Source of the DNA: CBDFJH01 sp965198095
GTDB lineage: Bacteria > Latescibacterota > UBA2968 > GCA-2709665
Assembly (NCBI GenBank): GCA_965198095.1
Contig: OZ240239.1
Span: 2,480,001 to 2,544,000, forward strand
Length of the DNA stretch: 64,000 nucleotides
Reading direction: 5' to 3'
The position numbers and the translations under genes are program-made. The notes under the pieces are model-generated. The model ran no database searches, was not told the origin of the DNA, and saw only the letters and a program-made list of their open reading frames with translations. This document shows, in pieces, positions 52,426 through 61,328 of the stretch; the stretch's first letter is position 1, and every line of letters starts with the position of its first letter.

Positions 52426-54898
52426 TCATATATCGACCTTCGTCCACAGAAAGAGGCTGCGTGTGGCGGCTGGGAAGAAGGAAGCGCCTTCTCCGTGCGT
52501 CTCGTAGAGTCGGTCCAGGAGGTTGTTGAGATCCATCCGGATCTCGAACCGCTTCCCCCGAAGCTTGCGCCCCAGGTCGTAGGCGAGGCTCAAGTTGAGG
52601 ACCGTATAGGGCTCCACGAACAGGCCGACATATTCCGGATGCTGACGCAGCTCCGGGCGCTTCCTGTTGTTCTGCGTGTTGTCGGTGTACTTCTTGCCGA
52701 CGTAGTGCGCGGATAGAGATGCGCGAAACCCATTCTCTTCATATGTCAACCGGGCGTTGGCCAAAAGATTGGGGAATCCCGCGATCGGGTTGCCGTCGAG
52801 CGCAATCGGCTGTCCGCCTTCGAAGATCGTGTGGTCTTCAAACGTGTTGCGGCTGTAGCTCAGGTTGCCTCCAAGCGTCAAGGGGCGGGCAACCCGCAAC
52901 GCAGCCGTCCATTCGATCCCGCGGTGCAGGGTCTTGTCGGCGTTCCCGGTGACGGGCTGACCGTAGAGGTCGAGCTGCCCGTTCTTGACGATCTCATCCC
53001 TGAAGTTCATCCAGAAGAGGTTCACGTTGGCGTGGACGTTCGCAGACCGATATCCGGCGCCGATTTCGATATCGTTCAGTTTTTCCGGCTTGGCCAGCGG
53101 CCGGTCGAAGTCGAATGCGGCACCCTCCGCGCGGCGCTCGAATTCAGGTTGGGTTTCCGCCGCTCGACCCGCTCGCATCATACAGGTTCTGTCTGCGGGG
53201 CTCCCGTGAGGTCCTGGAGAAGTTCAGATAGAAGTTGAGCCTGTCGGAGAGATTGTAATTGGCCCCCACCTGGGGATTGAAGAAGGTATAGGGGACGGTG
53301 AAGGCCGTGTTTACGAATTTTTCGTCGAACAGTCTGTAACGTTTGTAGGCCAACTGTAGATTGACCATCAGGTTCAGCCGGTCCGTGGCCCGGTGGTTGT
53401 GGTTCAGGTAGGGCGAAACGATCCATTTCGCGCCCTTGTATTCGTAAAAGCGGTACTCCGGAATGATCTCGGGAGGCAGGTTCTCGGCCCAGCGTATCTT
53501 TCCCCAGTGGAGAGACTGGTGGTAGCGAAGCTCCAGACCCGCTTCGGTCCTGGACCTGTCGGAACGGTAGGAAAGCCTGGGCAGCCACCCGCCCTGGCGG
53601 TTGTTTACGAACGCCCGAATCAGCGATTGGCCCGGGTTGGCGTCGGGCGTGAAGCCGTTCTCCGCCGTGAGTCGATAATAGGTGGTATCGGCCCACGAGC
53701 CGTCGAAGTCGAAGAACCCACCGCCCTGGACGTAGAACAGCGTGTTGTGGAGGGTCGTTGACGGGGAGAGTCTCTGTTCGTGAATGAGCTCGTAATGAGG
53801 TTGGTGGAAGTCTTCGATCTCTTCATCTCCCACGATCGGGTTCTCTCTGCGGAGTGTCCGGTCGCGCAGGGCGTTCACGCGCGCGCCGTCCACGGTCTTG
53901 AAGCGCGCCGTCCCGTAGAAGTTGAGGTGGTCTCTGTTCAGGCTGCCGTAGATGTGCAGGCGTGCCGTGGACGCTTCCGTGTAGTAGGCCGCTCCGAAGA
54001 AGTAGGAGAGGAAGTCGACCCAGGCCCCGTTCCGATATCCGTCCGTCATCGTCTTGCTGAAATGGGCGTGAAGCGCCAGTCGGTCCTCCACGAGCCCCGA
54101 ATTGAGCGTGACGCCCAGCTTTCTCGTATCGTAGCTTCCGTAGCCCGCCGTCACGGTCAGCTTCGGCTCGCGACTGAACCGTTCGGTGACAAGGTTGATC
54201 GACCCGCCGATCGCCGCCGGCCCATAAAAGGCGCTGCCCGATCCGCGCTGGACCTGGATGTCCTGAAGGCTGGATGCCAGGTCGGGGAAGTTGACCCAGT
54301 AGACATTGTGGTCCTCCGGGTCGTTTTGAGGCACGCCGTTGATCATGACGGAGATCCTGCGCTGATCGAATCCCCTGAGGGTCAGGTAGTTGTAACCGAT
54401 CGCGTTTTCGCTCTCGGAGTAGGTCGTGCTCGAGGGAAGCTCGGACAGGAGCGTGGGGATCCCCTGCGTGTGGAAACGGTCCTCCAGCTCTCCCCGGGTG
54501 ATGTTGCTGAACGTGACCGGGGTTTCCCGGTCTACCGCCCGGGTTGCGGTCACCGTGATGACGTCGCCGGGCAGCGCGGTCAGCTTCAAGAGGAAGTCGA
54601 GTCGCGCGGTATCGGCGTCCAGCGTCATCCGCTTTGTTGCGGGCGCGTATCCGATGCGCGTCGCCCTCACGGTGAATGCCCGGAGATCGAGGTTCTCTAT
54701 CCTGAAATATCCCTCCGGACCGGTCTGGCCGCCCCTTTTGAGCTCCAGAACTTCGATGTTCACGCCTTCGAGAGGGGTTCCCGTGTCGTGATCGGCGACA
54801 CGTCCAAGCAGGACGGCCGCATCTGCGCGGTCCGGCAGCACCGTGGCTGTCAACAAGAAGATCAACATCCATGACCGGGTCAACACGTTAGCCTCCAC
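52426..54898 (-). pseudogene. TonB-dependent receptor, probable thiamin-type importer, with one frameshift
   Basis: Two overlapping minus frames (54898 to 53144, and 53181 to 52426) together make one receptor of about 820 residues. A signal peptide and a CarboxypepD-like N-terminal domain (LEGVNIEVLELKRGGQTG) precede the plug (TLLSELPSSTTYSESENAI, YLTLRGFDQRRISVMINGVP, VQRGSGSAFYGPAAIGGSI) and barrel. The first frame reads RRQNLYDASG and then drifts; the second resumes at RAAETQPEFERR. One extra base near 53161-53172 explains this, either a real mutation or a sequence error. A TPP riboswitch lies upstream, so the substrate is probably thiamin or a precursor. Confidence 0.85.
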
Positions 54899-54905
54899 GA
54901 CGATG

Positions 54906-54942
54906 AAAGAAGAAAGGCCGCCTTCACATCAGAAAGCGGCCT
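54906..54942 (-). terminator. Riboswitch-linked terminator before the TonB receptor
   Basis: On the minus strand AGGCCGC (complement of 54942-54936) pairs with GCGGCCT (complement of 54921-54915), followed by TTCTTCTTTC. It lies between the TPP riboswitch and the receptor start, the place expected for an expression platform. Confidence 0.65.
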
Positions 54943-54974
54943 CGCGTTTCGTGTCTCGTATGACACGTCAAAAT

Positions 54975-55048
<74 letters not shown>

Positions 55049-55200
55049 AACGACATCAAGTCTGAAAAAGAGCGACGTTACGTAGAAAGAAACTAAACAG
55101 AATGACGCATTTCGTCAAGGACCGGATGGACAGCTTGGATTACCCGGGCCCGTCGTAGGAGAAGTCCCGGCCACCGGGCCGACGAAGCGCCGTCGGCTGC

Positions 55201-56145
55201 TCACCCGGCAGCCTTGCCGGCTCTGGCCCGCTCGGCGTAGGCTCTGGCCTGACCCGGGATGTCTACGCCGACGGCGTCGGACCAGGCGCTCAACAGTTTG
55301 CGATAGATCGGCCCGGGTCTTCCGTCACCTACCGGATCGAATTCAAACCGGGTGATGGGCGTCATGCAGGGGTTGGTGCTGGTGCGCCAGGCTTCCTCCG
55401 CGATTCGCACATCGTAGGGTTCAATGTCGGCCTCGTGGACGGGGATGCCGTGTTCGGCGGCCAGGTCCAGGCAGAACTGGCGGGATACGCCGCGCAGGAT
55501 TTCGTGCGGCCTGGGGGTGAAGATTTCACCGCCGCGGGCCATGAAGAAATTGCTCGCCGTGCCCTCGGTGATGAAGCCACGTTCGTCCGTGAGCAGGGCA
55601 TAGGCGCCCTTCTCGATGCGGCTGGCCTGGAGGTCGGCCAGTTTGTAGTGGAGGCGGCAGCGAGTCTTGGCCTTGGGATCGATGTAACGCGAGGGGATAG
55701 ACTTCTGGACCGGGATCACGAAATGGACCCCTTTTTCGTATTCGGGGAACAAGAGTGACAGGTGGGGAACGAGCGACATGACGTCGATGACGACGATCGG
55801 CCCCGTCCCTTCTTTAACTTCCGACTCGTAGGGCGGAACCACGCCGCGGGTGACGTTGTGCAGGATGCGATAATCGAGTCCGTCGAGCACGTCGAGGTTG
55901 CGCGCGATCGTTTCGTGCGTGGCAACTTCCATCTCGTCCATCGTGAGGCCGCAGTCGATTTCAGCATAGCGCAGGGAGGCGTAGAGCCGTTCGAGGTGTT
56001 CGCGGAGGAGGAAGGGCGTCTGGTTGAACGACCGGGTGGCCTCGAAGACCATGTCTCCGAAGAAGAGGGAGGAGTCGAAGATCGAGATTCGGGCCTCAGC
56101 GGCGGGGACGAACAGACCGTTGAAGTAGATGATGCGTTTCGACAT
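55201..56145 (-). CDS. Class IV (branched-chain or D-amino acid) aminotransferase
   Basis: The protein has 314 residues from ATG 56145; the extension to 56274 is not supported. The fold-type IV PLP family is shown by YFNGLFVPAAEARISIFDSS, LFFGDMVFEATRSF, the catalytic Lys region CRLHYKLADLQASR, and the phosphate-cradle segment GFITEGTASNFFMARGG with EILRGVSRQF. It could be a branched-chain aminotransferase, D-amino acid transaminase or ADC lyase. The motifs fit IlvE/Dat best. It is a single gene between the receptor and the sigma operon. Confidence 0.87.
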   Translation of the reverse strand: MSKRIIYFNGLFVPAAEARISIFDSSLFFGDMVFEATRSFNQTPFLLREHLERLYASLRYAEIDCGLTMDEMEVATHETIARNLDVLDGLDYRILHNVTRGVVPPYESEVKEGTGPIVVIDVMSLVPHLSLLFPEYEKGVHFVIPVQKSIPSRYIDPKAKTRCRLHYKLADLQASRIEKGAYALLTDERGFITEGTASNFFMARGGEIFTPRPHEILRGVSRQFCLDLAAEHGIPVHEADIEPYDVRIAEEAWRTSTNPCMTPITRFEFDPVGDGRPGPIYRKLLSAWSDAVGVDIPGQARAYAERARAGKAAG

Positions 56146-56377
56146 AGCGTCTTCCTTCAGCACCCTGCCTGAGAACGTTCGGAGCGTCGCAAAGCTCGCG
56201 ACCGACGGATCGCTCGGACGCAGGAATACGACGTTCGCGCGTTGCGTGATCCGGCGGAAGGCCTGGCCTTTCAATGCCGAAGTAATTTAAGGATCGCCTT
56301 CCGATTCGCGAAACCTTTTTGACGTGAATAACCAGATCCCCCGAGGCAAATGATCAACAGGGAACGCGTCTGGGGGT

Positions 56378-56878
56378 TTACATCGCTTCCGGTTCCGGTT
56401 CAAAGGCGCCCGAATCGTGGAACTCTCTTCTGTCTCTTTGTGGAGGTCTTCGCCGATGATCAGGCCGGGGTCCCCTCATTCGGTCACCCCTCCTCTTCAT
56501 CCGCTTCAGCTTGTCAAGTTGCGCCTTCGAGAGGATTTTCTTCACGCTCAGCAGGTGATTGATCCGTTTCTCGAGCATCTTCGAGCGTGCTCTGGTCACT
56601 TCGGCCATCCCTTTCCTTACCGCGGTCGGGTCGGGATCGGACTGCCTCAGCGTTGCGCGCAGGTCGATGCGGGCGATCTTGAGGTCGGCTCTGAGGCGAG
56701 CCATCCCCTTGGCTCGCGAATGACGGAGTTCCTGCAGCTTTCCGCGCTGCACTTCGGTCAGGTCCAGCGCCTTCCAATCGGGCCCTCGATGCCGGCGATT
56801 TCGGCCGGGGTCCGCGTCTGATGCGACCGGCAACAGGACGATCGCAGTCAAGATGGCCACGACAGATCTGGAGATCAT
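56378..56878 (-). CDS. Periplasmic LTXXQ (Spy/CpxP-like) protein
   Basis: The protein has 166 residues from ATG 56878 behind AGGAGG. A signal peptide (MISRSVVAILTAIVLLPVAS) is followed by an all-helical domain with LDLTEVQRGKLQELRHSRAK and further heptad-like helices, ending in a very basic tail (KRMKRRGDRMRGPRP). LTxxQ proteins act as periplasmic chaperones or metal/stress sensors. It is last in an operon with an ECF sigma factor, an anti-sigma factor and a second LTXXQ protein. Confidence 0.78.
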   Translation of the reverse strand: MISRSVVAILTAIVLLPVASDADPGRNRRHRGPDWKALDLTEVQRGKLQELRHSRAKGMARLRADLKIARIDLRATLRQSDPDPTAVRKGMAEVTRARSKMLEKRINHLLSVKKILSKAQLDKLKRMKRRGDRMRGPRPDHRRRPPQRDRREFHDSGAFEPEPEAM

Positions 56879-56901
56879 GAATGTCGCCTCCTTTTTCGGT
56901 T

Positions 56902-57351
56902 TTACCATTTCCATCCACCTCTCTTTCTCCCTCCCCGTCGGTCCATTTTGCTCCTCATCTTCTCGATCCTGCTCGTCATGTTGTCGAACTTCTCCGTCTG
57001 CTCCGGAGTCAGGTCCTCTCGGATCTTGGACTTCGTATCGTTCGAAAGCGCGTTCATCTTCTCGCGGACGGCACGCTGAATGTCGTGCGCGGCCCGCCGA
57101 CTCTCATCCAGGGTCCGCCGGATCTCCAGCTGCTGGTCGTCGGTCAGGTCCAGGTTCTGAATAAGCCGGCGAACCAGGCGATCTCGAACGGGGCGCCCGG
57201 AGAACGACCTATCCGCGTGCGGAGACATGAAATATGACTTGTCGTGGCGGAGCAGCACCCATCGCTCGATCGTGGCGCCAACCACGATACCGAGCAAAAA
57301 GATGCCCAATCCGAGCAGAACCGCCTTGGTGCGTGAAGATAAAGAGATCAT
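56902..57351 (-). CDS. Membrane-anchored LTXXQ heavy-metal-sensor-like protein
   Basis: The protein has 149 residues. One N-terminal transmembrane helix (AVLLGLGIFLLGIVVGATI) anchors a periplasmic helical domain with NLDLTDDQQLEIRRTLDES and DLTPEQTEKFDNMTSRIEKM, two LTxxQ-type motifs as in CnrX/ZraP-like sensors. It overlaps the anti-sigma gene by 4 bases and is followed closely by another LTXXQ gene. It may relay an envelope signal to the anti-sigma factor. Confidence 0.78.
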   Translation of the reverse strand: MISLSSRTKAVLLGLGIFLLGIVVGATIERWVLLRHDKSYFMSPHADRSFSGRPVRDRLVRRLIQNLDLTDDQQLEIRRTLDESRRAAHDIQRAVREKMNALSNDTKSKIREDLTPEQTEKFDNMTSRIEKMRSKMDRRGGRKRGGWKW

Positions 57352-57830
57352 CGGTCACCTCGGTTCGTTGTAGGTTCGATCCCGGAGCCCAACAAGAAAA
57401 GAATATCGTCTCGGGAGAGCTCACGTTCGCTCAAGGCCACGACCTCGACACCTTGCGGATCCCACTGGGCCTCCAGGAAGTCTTCGATGGTCACCCGGAC
57501 ATCGCTGCCGTTGGGCGTGGGTAGCACGAAAAACAGAATGACCGCGGCCGCGGCCAGCAGCGGAACGAGGCGTCTGCCCGCCCACTCGAATGGACCCCAG
57601 AGGGGCAGAGCCCGTTCCTTCTGAATACGCTCCGCCAGGCCCTCCCAAAGATCGGGTGCGGGCTCCTCGGGCCGGCTTCCGATGAGGCGCTGAGTGCGCC
57701 GCAGGTAGGCCAATTCCTCTCGGCAGCACCGGCAGTGCGGGAGGTGATCCTCTACCTGACGCGTCTCTATCTCGGAGAGGCCATCATCCAGATAGGCTGG
57801 GAGCAGATCCTCGACGTGGGTCCCATTCAT
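57348..57830 (-). CDS. Zinc-finger (ZAS) anti-sigma factor
   Basis: The protein has 160 residues from ATG 57830, overlapping the sigma gene by 4 bases. The N-terminus has the HxxxCxxC zinc motif (HLPHCRCCREEL), a linker, one transmembrane helix (LVPLLAAAAVILFFVL) and a short periplasmic tail. The ZAS domain clamps the ECF sigma factor in the cytoplasm until an envelope signal releases it. Confidence 0.88.
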   Translation of the reverse strand: MNGTHVEDLLPAYLDDGLSEIETRQVEDHLPHCRCCREELAYLRRTQRLIGSRPEEPAPDLWEGLAERIQKERALPLWGPFEWAGRRLVPLLAAAAVILFFVLPTPNGSDVRVTIEDFLEAQWDPQGVEVVALSERELSRDDILFLLGSGIEPTTNRGDR

Positions 57831-58417
57831 GCCGATTCCTTTCCTGTCCATTCGTTGTAAATGGGCCGAAGTGCGTCTCTCATTTCCGCCCGTGCGCGAG
57901 AGAGCCTGGATTTTACCGTGCCGAGCGAACACCCCACGGTCTCTGCGATCTCTTCCTGCGACAGCCCTTCCATGTCCTTGAGCACGATCGCCATCCGATG
58001 GTCGGGCGAAAGGGTGTTGAGGACCGTCTGGATGATCTGCCTCAGCTCCTCGCGCTCCACCTCGCCGTCTGGACGCTCAGTGTCAAACAGCGTTTCAGGG
58101 ACGATCTCGCCCGACCGGGTCAGACGATCCAGCGAATCCATTTCCCCGCATCGGTGCGCTTTGCGGGCCAGATCCAGACAGATGTTCAGCGAGATTCGAT
58201 AGAGCCAGGTGTAGAACGTGGACTTGGCCCGAAACCCGGCGAGCGCCTGGTAGGCCTTCAAGAAGGCTTCCTGCGCGGCATCCCGGGCCAGCTCGCGATC
58301 TCCGATGATCGCACAGGCCAGCGTGTAGATCCTTGCCTCGTAGCGCTCCACGAGGGCCCGGAAGGCCTGGTGATCTCCCTGCTGACTTCGCTCGACCAGC
58401 TTCAGCTCTGCGTCCAT
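57827..58417 (-). CDS. ECF RNA polymerase sigma factor (RpoE-like)
   Basis: The protein has 196 residues. Region 2 appears as FRALVERYEARIYTLACAI, ARDAAQEAFLKAYQALAGF and STFYTWLYRISLNICLDLAR; region 4 as LSPDHRMAIVLKDMEGLSQE, then EIAETVGCSLGTVKSRLSRA. It directs polymerase to stress promoters and normally activates its own operon. It is first in the operon sigma, anti-sigma, LTXXQ, LTXXQ. Confidence 0.93.
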   Translation of the reverse strand: MDAELKLVERSQQGDHQAFRALVERYEARIYTLACAIIGDRELARDAAQEAFLKAYQALAGFRAKSTFYTWLYRISLNICLDLARKAHRCGEMDSLDRLTRSGEIVPETLFDTERPDGEVEREELRQIIQTVLNTLSPDHRMAIVLKDMEGLSQEEIAETVGCSLGTVKSRLSRARAEMRDALRPIYNEWTGKESA

Positions 58418-58563
58418 TCAGGCCCCTGGAGGCGAAATCGATCGTCGCAACCCGAGGGAAGTCAGGCGACTCCATTCAGCGCGATCCGGTTAGAAGGCCC
58501 TGCCGGGTCCGTGCGTTCCAATGGCTTAGACGGAACTCGCCCGTTTTCCGTTCCGTCCAGGTC

Positions 58564-58594
58564 AAAAAAAGGGGTGCCGAAATCCGACACCCCT
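58564..58594 (-). terminator. Rho-independent terminator of ilvB
   Basis: On the minus strand AGGGGTG and CACCCCT enclose an 11-base loop region and are followed by a run of seven T residues (58570-58564). It lies 22 bases after the ilvB stop. Confidence 0.85.
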
Positions 58595-58615
58595 TGAACC
58601 CGGTCAGCCCGGTGG

Positions 58616-60385
58616 CTATTCGATGATGATATCGGAAAAAGATTTGCCGGAAGGGATCATCGGCAGTACGTGCTCCTGATGGGGCACGATCACGTCGAGC
58701 AGGTACGGACCGGGAGACTGTATCATCCGTTCCAGGGCCGGCCGCAGGTCCTTTTCGTAGACGACCCGCTCTCCCGAAATCTTGAACCCCTCTGCGATCT
58801 GGACGAAATTGGGGTGGATTTCCCCCTTCTCCGGGTCGCCGATGAAGGTATGGGCCCGGTTGCTTTCGTAAAGGATGTCTTCCCACTGAACGACCATGCC
58901 CAGGTGCTGATTGTTCAGGATCATCGTCTTCACGGGGATCTTTTCGGTATAGAGGGTGGCCAGTTCCTGGACGTTCATCACGAAGCTGCCGTCGCCGTCG
59001 ACGTCCACGACCATCGCGTCTGGTCTGGCAAGGGCCGCACCGATCGCGGCAGGCAGGCCAAACCCCATCGCGCCCAGTCCTCCGGAGGTGAGCCAGTTTC
59101 TGGGCTCGTCGAACAGATAGTACTGCGCGGCCCACATCTGATGCTGACCGACCCCGGTCGAAATGACCGCTCGGCCTTCAGTCAGCTCGTAAAGGACCGA
59201 TATGGCGTGCTGGGGCAAAATCGCCCCGCCCATCTCCTTGTAGGCCATTGGATATCTCTTGCGCCACGCTTCGATCTCCTCCCACCAGTCTCCGTAATCT
59301 CCCGGTTCGACGAGCCCATTCAGGTCTTCGAGGGCGTATTTGACGTCGCTGTGAACCGGAAAATGGGCCACTTTGTTCTTGTTGATTTCGGACGGATCGA
59401 CGTCGATGTGCACGATTTTCCCGTGTTTGCAGAATTCCTCAAGCTTTCCAGTGACCCGGTCGTCGAATCGGACGCCCATGGCGAGCAGCAGGTCTGCGTG
59501 GTTGATGGCGTAGTTGGCGTAGACCGTGCCGTGCATCCCGACCATCTGGAGGGATAGGGGATCCGTCTCCGGGTAAGCACCCAGCCCCATCAACGTCTGG
59601 ACGACCGGGATTCGGGTCTTCCCGATGAATGCTCGCAACTCGGCTGACGCGTCTGCGCAGATGATTCCGCCCCCGGCGTAGACGACCGGCCTCTTGGCCG
59701 CCTTGATGGCTTCAGCGACTGCTTGGATCTGCGCTCGGCTCGCCTTGATGTGCGGGTTATAGCTCCTGATGGCGACCGTTTCCGGATAGATCGGCACGGT
59801 GTAGGCCTGCTGGATGTCCTTCGGCACGTCGATCAAGACAGGCCCCGGACGCCCCGTAGACGCAATGTAGAAGGCCTCCTTCACGATTCGGGGCAGATCG
59901 TCCACGCGATCCACCAGGAAGTTGTGTTTGGTGATCTGGCGCGTGATCTCAACGGTCGCGGTTTCCTGAAAGGCGTCTCCACCAATCAGGTGCGTCGGCA
60001 CCTGGCCCGTTATTGCAACGATCGGAACGGAGTCCATCTTGGCATCCGCCAGCCCGGTGACGAGATTCGTCGCGCCGGGACCCGAGGTCGCCAGGCAGAC
60101 GCCGACCTTGCCCGATGCCTTCGCGTAGCCTTCTGCCGCGAACACCTCTCCCTGCTCGTGGCGGCATAACACGCACCGGATGTCGGAACGGGTGACCGCC
60201 TGATGGATCTCCATGCTGGCCCCTCCGGGATATCCGAAGATCAGGTCGACGCCTTCTCGAACCAGCGCTTCCACCAGAATATCGGCGCCCCTCAAGGGTT
60301 CGCCTGACGGCGGTCTCTTCGTTGAGGCTGCTGAGCCCTCTATTGCCCGTCCGTCTTTGCTCGCGGGCACCGGCTTGGTTGCCAT
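58616..60385 (-). CDS. ilvB: Acetolactate synthase large subunit
   Basis: The protein has 589 residues with a GGGAGG ribosome site. A short variable N-terminus precedes the Pyr domain with the activating Glu (FGYPGGASMEIHQAV), the FAD-like middle domain and the PP domain with the TPP/Mg motif VVDVDGDGSFVMNVQELA and ILNNQHLGMVVQWED. It condenses pyruvate, with pyruvate or 2-oxobutyrate, for valine, leucine and isoleucine synthesis. No ilvN small subunit follows; a terminator does. The leader contains an attenuator. Confidence 0.95.
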   Translation of the reverse strand: MATKPVPASKDGRAIEGSAASTKRPPSGEPLRGADILVEALVREGVDLIFGYPGGASMEIHQAVTRSDIRCVLCRHEQGEVFAAEGYAKASGKVGVCLATSGPGATNLVTGLADAKMDSVPIVAITGQVPTHLIGGDAFQETATVEITRQITKHNFLVDRVDDLPRIVKEAFYIASTGRPGPVLIDVPKDIQQAYTVPIYPETVAIRSYNPHIKASRAQIQAVAEAIKAAKRPVVYAGGGIICADASAELRAFIGKTRIPVVQTLMGLGAYPETDPLSLQMVGMHGTVYANYAINHADLLLAMGVRFDDRVTGKLEEFCKHGKIVHIDVDPSEINKNKVAHFPVHSDVKYALEDLNGLVEPGDYGDWWEEIEAWRKRYPMAYKEMGGAILPQHAISVLYELTEGRAVISTGVGQHQMWAAQYYLFDEPRNWLTSGGLGAMGFGLPAAIGAALARPDAMVVDVDGDGSFVMNVQELATLYTEKIPVKTMILNNQHLGMVVQWEDILYESNRAHTFIGDPEKGEIHPNFVQIAEGFKISGERVVYEKDLRPALERMIQSPGPYLLDVIVPHQEHVLPMIPSGKSFSDIIIE

Positions 60386-60413
60386 CTTCCTTACCTCCCT
60401 TTACGGAGCTGTC

Positions 60414-60454
60414 AAAAAAAAACCCGCTGCCGAATTCGAATCGGCGGCGGGTTT
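60414..60454 (-). terminator. Attenuator terminator in the ilvB leader
   Basis: On the minus strand AACCCGCCGCCGA and TCGGCAGCGGGTT form a 13-bp stem with one mismatch, followed by nine T residues (60422-60414). It lies about 30 bases before ilvB and within its transcript, so it must be regulated. An upstream copy of GTTTGAGACC (complement of 60574-60583) can pair with GGTCTCAAAC at the terminator's 5' side (60460-60451), giving a competing structure. Confidence 0.75.
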
Positions 60455-60463
60455 GAGACCTGT

Positions 60464-60517
60464 TCAACGGATCGTCCTAGAAACAAGCTCGCCACCGAAC
60501 TCCGGTGTGACGTACAC
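60464..60517 (-). CDS. Possible leader peptide of the ilvB attenuator
   Basis: A GTG-started frame of 17 codons, VYVTPEFGGELVSRTIR, ends about 10 bases before the terminator stem. Five of its 17 residues are Val, Leu or Ile, fitting ribosome-mediated attenuation by branched-chain amino acids. The ribosome site is weak, so this is a hypothesis. Confidence 0.4.
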   Translation of the reverse strand: MYVTPEFGGELVSRTIR

Positions 60518-60634
60518 CAACGAGGTCTACACCTGCTGGGCGGAACGTTTCAAACGGGGATCTGGGAAGAAGGGGTCTCAAACTGAGTTCCTGGCACCTG
60601 AAGATTGGGATTCTCCTGATCGATTGAGGGTGAT

Positions 60635-60663
60635 ATAATACAAGGCGACCGTAGCGAAGTCAA
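60635..60663 (-). promoter_or_regulatory. ilvB promoter
   Basis: On the minus strand TTGACT (60663-60658), an exact 17-base spacer and TATTAT (60640-60635). The predicted leader to the ilvB ATG is about 240 bases and contains the leader frame and attenuator. Confidence 0.7.
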
Positions 60664-60767
60664 GTTTTTTCCGACGGCCACGGAAGCCGCAGCCGCGGTC
60701 TCGTGAACGTAAAGCGGAAACCGTGCCGCGCTCGCGGGCCTTGATTTTGGCGCGAGACTATCGTACC

Positions 60768-61292
60768 TAACCTGAATCATTCATAAATTTGCTGAAAATC
60801 TTCATAATTTTATGTGGAACAATCAGTTATCCAATTTGAGCTAAGAAACTTTGTTTGGGTGCAATACTGGAAAGCCCGGTATTCACGCAGATTTTTCAGA
60901 TTGTCACGAGTGATTCGGGCCAGATGTCATCGCGGCCGTGGCGTTTCGGCTCTCTGGCTGCTTCGGCGTTTCTCCTCCCCAGGGGTTAGGGCCCTCTGTG
61001 GGACGGGGTCAGGTGCGGGGGCGGATGTGGGGGCGAATGGAAATTCGCGGTGTGGGGGCGGGTCCCGCAGTGGGCATCAGGCGGGGGGAGGCGTTCATTC
61101 CTTTCGCGGCGCCGGTCGTTTCCAGTGAGGCTGAGTCGCCACGGCCCGAGCCTCCCCGGCGTTTGAGGGGCCTGCCTGCGCCGCGTTGGGCGCGGCAGGC
61201 AGGCGTCCTTCTTTTGTCACCTTTTCTTGGGCGGCAAGAAAAGGTGAGCATGAGTGACTTTCCTGGCCTTTTTTATGAATTAATCAGGCTAA
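60768..61292. repeat. MITE-like dispersed repeat, copy 2 (uninterrupted)
   Basis: Starts TAACCTGAATCATTCATAAA and ends TTTATGAATTAATCAGGCTAA; the ends are imperfect inverted repeats (CCTGAATCATTCATAAA against CCTGATTAATTCATAAA, 14 of 17 matching). The 525-bp body is nearly the same as copy 1 at 41855, including a GCCTGCCTGC/GCAGGCAGGC hairpin (about 61164-61203). At TTGGGCGGCAAGAAAAGG it keeps the site that the IS481 element occupies in copy 1. It lies between the divergent ilvB and aguB genes. Confidence 0.88.
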
Positions 61293-61328
61293 CTTGTGTT
61301 TCAAGAGATCCGGTCTGCCAGGGTGAAC

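Noticed and set aside
57370..57385. GTAGGTTCGATCCCGGA as part of a tRNA
   Set aside because: It lies inside the coding sequence of the anti-sigma factor and no cloverleaf forms.
60481..60600. T-box riboswitch in the ilvB leader
   Set aside because: The invariant AGGGTGGNACCGCG segment is absent; only a short GGTGGCGAGC resemblance is present.
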